Below, piece after piece: positions 60,875 through 64,000 of a DNA stretch of 64,000 nucleotides. Position 1 is the first letter of the stretch. Each line of letters begins with the position of its first letter. The stretch comes from Carallia brachiata (lineage: Eukaryota; Streptophyta; Magnoliopsida; Malpighiales; Rhizophoraceae), in contig JADCRB010000067.1 in assembly GCA_021464245.1 (NCBI GenBank), positions 4,502,974 to 4,566,973 on the forward strand, read 5' to 3'. A program made the position numbers and the translations under genes. Under the pieces are notes generated by a model, which did not search any database, was not told the DNA's origin, and was given only the letters and a program-made list of their open reading frames with translations.

Positions 60875-62990
60875 ATGATGATTAGAAAGAAATCAAGCCT
60901 ACCCCTTCTCTGAAACAAATTTTGTCCTCTTTCGGTAACCTTGTTCCTTGTTTTTATGAAAACGAGGAAAGAAGTACACAAGAAAAAAGAGTTAAACAAG
61001 AATTGAAAGACCAATACCCATTGTCTCTATGTGGGTAATTACAGACCAACACCTTCCGAACTTTGCCTGTAAAATACGCATGTACCGAAGCCATCATCTT
61101 CACAACACATTCTAATCTAAGCACGGTCTTTCACTTTTGAAAATTTTCCTTATTCTTCCATCATTTATTTCTCTTAAACAAAATTAATATGGGTGTTATC
61201 ACTAAACATTGACTAATCCAACCTTTCTATCCCTACCTCCAGGATGTAACTTATCGTTGTGTCCAATCTCTTGCCACAATCAATATCGAATTAACATGGG
61301 TGTCATCCCCAAGCTCTTGTCATGGTCAATGGCTAAAGAAGATTAGAACTTTACGGCTGAAATATGATGCAGAAAAATTGAATGGGTTAACAAAAAAACA
61401 AAAATTAAGAGTATTTTGATAATGAATAAAGATAAATATTATGAAAATTTTTACGAAACTTCACAAAAATTATTAAATTTTAAGGTAATACTAAATCTAC
61501 TTAAATTTTAGTTTTAAAAATAAAAGTAAAATTACAAAAAAAAAATTTATCACATCAACGCAAAAAAAAAATCAATTCCTAAAAAATTGTAAAAAAACAT
61601 TAATTATATGTATCATTGCCCCTTTTAACAATTTTGTTGGCGCCGCGAAACTTTTGATCAGTCAGCTCTAAATGTATTGAGACTTAACTTCAGGGTTACC
61701 AAAAATGTTCATGTTGTGTTAGCTATTTTGTACACGTCCATGTAGCACATCATGGAAGATAACAGCGGGATTTAACAATAACCTTATTTAATAACGGCAA
61801 AATAGTTGCCACATCATGACAAAATTAATATTTTTATTTTAATAATCTTGAGTTTCAATATTGCGAAGGGAGTGAAAGATTTATAATAATAAAAAAATTA
61901 ATTTCACATCTTACGGTCTAATCGGCTTTTTAATAAAAAAAAAGTTAACAACGTAAATTAATAAATTGAAAAGTTGACAACTTAATTCGACAAAATTTAT
62001 TCCTTTGGATAAATATTTGAAAATATAGAAAATTAAAAGCCCTGGGTGTTATTTTAATGGCTATCTCAACAGGTAAATGCCTCATTTTTCATGAAATTGA
62101 GCACCAAGTCGATGGTAAGTGGAGATTGTTAGCACTAAGGGAAGGTCTCCTAAACTTGAGTTTGAACCCATATGTCGCTAATTTATGCTTGGTGACCTCT
62201 ATTAGGTTATGAGAAATACATTCACAAATTTACTGTAACACCCCGCAATTTAATGGTACCACAAATGTTAGTAAAGATACATTAGTACCACCGATTGGGT
62301 GGTCGGAGTGGTAAACAGCCTCCCATCCATATAAAAAAAGGGTTATATTATATAGACAGACTAAATTTTTACATTACATCTACATGTGTTTAATTTGTGT
62401 AATTATGAATATTTTTTATATAACTATAATTAAAAAATATGAAATGAAAACAATAATAATAATTTTTATATTACTTTTTATCGTCATAATTGTACAAAAT
62501 ATATTTATAATTATACAAATTACATATCTATAAAAACAATGTAAAGACTAATCGTCTGCCCATAAATATTTTTTCATAAAAAAATATGGATTTTAGGCTG
62601 TGTCAAATCCAGTTACGAAATTAAACCTACGTAATTCTTGTTGTGATTCCGACAATAACACCTGATGGTACATGCTAGGCCTGAAATTTGCTCCCGACAG
62701 GTCTAGCATAAATAATCTAGGCTATCAACTCATATGAGTTTGTAAGGTAACACACTTTTTTACCCATTTGCAAACAAAAAAAGTAACGATACATTAGTCC
62801 TTATACATAAGGTAATTTTCTTATTGAAAACCATTCATAAGTTAATACAACAAAGGCTCCTTCGTCGCTGCTATAAGCGCGAAATTCATAGCACCAGCAA
62901 GGAGTCTTTGGAATTTTCTTTTTTTTTTTTTCTCTTTTTCAAATTTTATTTTTTTCACATCAGAGCCCACGTTTTAATAGAGAAACTGGT

Positions 62991-64000
62991 TTAACTCACA
63001 ATCCTAGAAGAATAGCAAGAACAATGCTGAGCCTCTATTGCACTTAATATTCCGGGATTTGGAGAAGCGAATGCCAGGAACTCAGGATCACGTTCCAATC
63101 GATCCATAACGTTGACTTCCAGGGTCATCCATGCCTCAATTGCAGTTTGATCTCTTCCGCAATGAATCAGGACAGTGAAATTGGAATCAGTGGGGCTGTC
63201 TGGACTGACTTCTCCAAACAAACCCACCCAAATAGGCTTTCCCCATCCAAAGTCAATGTCACTGAAACGAAATGCAAGCAAGCTGGAGAATGAGAACACT
63301 TGTGGGTTCGCATTGAACATCTCTGCCTCTCGATCTAGCTGCTCGAATACGGCTGCAGAGCCCCCATGGCCATGGATGTCAGACGCAGTGGTCTCCACGA
63401 AGTCCCTTTTCAATTTTGCAACGCTGTCCCTTATAAAACTTACCACCTGCATTTCTTCAGGCTCATTTGGGCCATCGTACTCAGCTATTGATGACCATAC
63501 GAGATTTCCCAACCTATAATTCGAGAAGGCTGGCGCCAGTGGTGGTCCTATATTCACTGATTGTGTGAAAAAAGATGGGGTTGGGGAACCTGATATTGAT
63601 CCACAAGCCGCCATGGCGCGCTTCCAAATGAAAGCAGACAATGCTTCCGTCCGAGACGGATTGTGCACGAGCGTGCTTTTCGCCTTGGCTTTGAGGACAG
63701 CGATTGCATTAGCATCGAAAACGAACCTCCTTGTTGTGTACTTGCCTTCTGCGAACCAGAAGTCTTCAAAATAAGGATGCGTACCGGGGAAGGATCGATT
63801 CTTTTGCAGGAAATAGAGAAGAAGCCCCAAGAAAATTACCAGGCTACACAACTTCGTCAGGAGAACCCCTTGTGTTAGAAGCCCAGCTTCTGAGGAAAGA
63901 ATTGATGGATGATCCGTCCAGAATCTTATGTGAAAAGCTGAAAGAGATTGTCCATGAACATTGCAAGCTCTTCTTGAGGGAATTGAAGGTTCAAAATTCT
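62991..64000 (-). pseudogene. BAHD acyltransferase pseudogene (vinorine synthase-like), 5' part off edge
   Basis: BAHD enzymes transfer acyl groups from CoA to alcohols or amines in specialised metabolism. The C-terminal two-thirds is present. The catalytic HxxxD is HKILD at 63930-63916. Next come SFLRSWASNTRGSPDEVV, then the FWFAEGKYTTRRFVFDA stretch and RTEALSAFIWKRA. The structural motif DFGWG lies about 60 residues before the stop at 62993-62991. Two lesions are visible. An in-frame TAG at 63846-63844 replaces the expected Tyr of VVYP. A frameshift at about 63771-63776, between PRYAS and YFEDFWF, splits the coding sequence. The long open frame starting at 63851 therefore does not mark a real start. 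The family is certain; the exact subfamily and substrate are not. Confidence 0.85.

Larger units (their letters stand above)
55600..62990. other. Long AT-rich intergenic region
   Basis: It begins with the LNK2 5' leader and promoter. No other gene is supported over about 7 kb. Contents recognised are two related ~200-bp AT-rich repeats (56563-56765 and 60190-60395), a relative pair shared with the LNK2 leader region (55300-55460 and 61430-61610), a ~30-bp tandem duplication (57840-57900, TTTATTGTTT-GA-TATTGTGAGAAAGT twice), a perfect 8-bp-stem hairpin CGTGGCCATTTGGCCACG (60108-60125), a fold-back element (60678-60874) and an evening-element-like AAAATATCT near 57683. Short open frames (58965-59234, 59479-59661) show no family features. 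Confidence 0.5.

Noticed and set aside
63554..63851. Apparent complete acyltransferase ORF starting MCSLVIFLG at 63851
   Set aside because: The first ~25 codons are an out-of-frame reading of the upstream BAHD sequence; the true frame continues past a TAG to the HxxxD motif.

Overview
The window is nuclear DNA from a flowering plant, probably a eudicot of the rosid group. It is strongly AT-rich, its genes are split by GT-AG introns, and it carries long A/T homopolymers, tRNA-derived SINEs and many fold-back (MITE-like) elements. Every confidently recognised protein is a known plant family. I found no prokaryotic, viral or previously undescribed system. The exons were assembled by hand from splice sites, reading phase and family conservation.

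Layout. At 1-7,712 a CYP714-type cytochrome P450 locus has been tandemly duplicated. Copy A shows only exon 1 (minus strand; the rest lies off the left edge) and copy B is a clear pseudogene. At 8.3-10.4 kb lies a complete casein kinase II beta subunit gene (+). At 12.2-12.9 kb is an intronless, frameshifted MED26/TFIIS-N-like sequence (-). From 13 to 22.5 kb there is repeat-rich DNA, including a degenerate ~100-bp satellite and one weak candidate transcript. At 22.6-25.5 kb lies a membrane-anchored MORN-repeat protein gene (+) with a 1-base C-terminal frameshift. From 25.5 to 34 kb there are dispersed repeats. At 34.1-37.6 kb is a PBL19-like receptor-like cytoplasmic kinase (+), at 39.0-39.6 kb an FLZ zinc-finger protein (-), and at 44.2-46.7 kb the mitochondrial ATP synthase delta' subunit (-). 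At 50.0-55.6 kb is the clock gene LNK2 (-, eight coding exons, two homopolymer frameshifts). From 55.6 to 63 kb there are AT-rich repeats, and at the right edge a decayed BAHD acyltransferase (-).

CKB, PBL19-like kinase, FLZ and ATP synthase delta' occur in the same order as Arabidopsis At5g47080-At5g47070-At5g47060-At5g47030 (recalled from memory), so the middle of the window looks like an ancient conserved block. The genes are functionally unrelated (kinase regulation, immune signalling, SnRK1-adaptor zinc finger, respiration, circadian output) and do not form a pathway. Both ends hold specialised-metabolism or hormone-type families (P450, BAHD) that are duplicated or decaying.

The main points for a second look are four. 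The two P450 copies have decayed asymmetrically, and both carry the same fold-back element in intron 1. Several otherwise well-conserved genes have single-base indels in or beside homopolymers, which may be real lesions or uncorrected assembly errors. A 506-bp terminal-inverted-repeat element has a perfect 12-bp flanking duplication. Paired Au-type SINE relics lie in the kinase intron.
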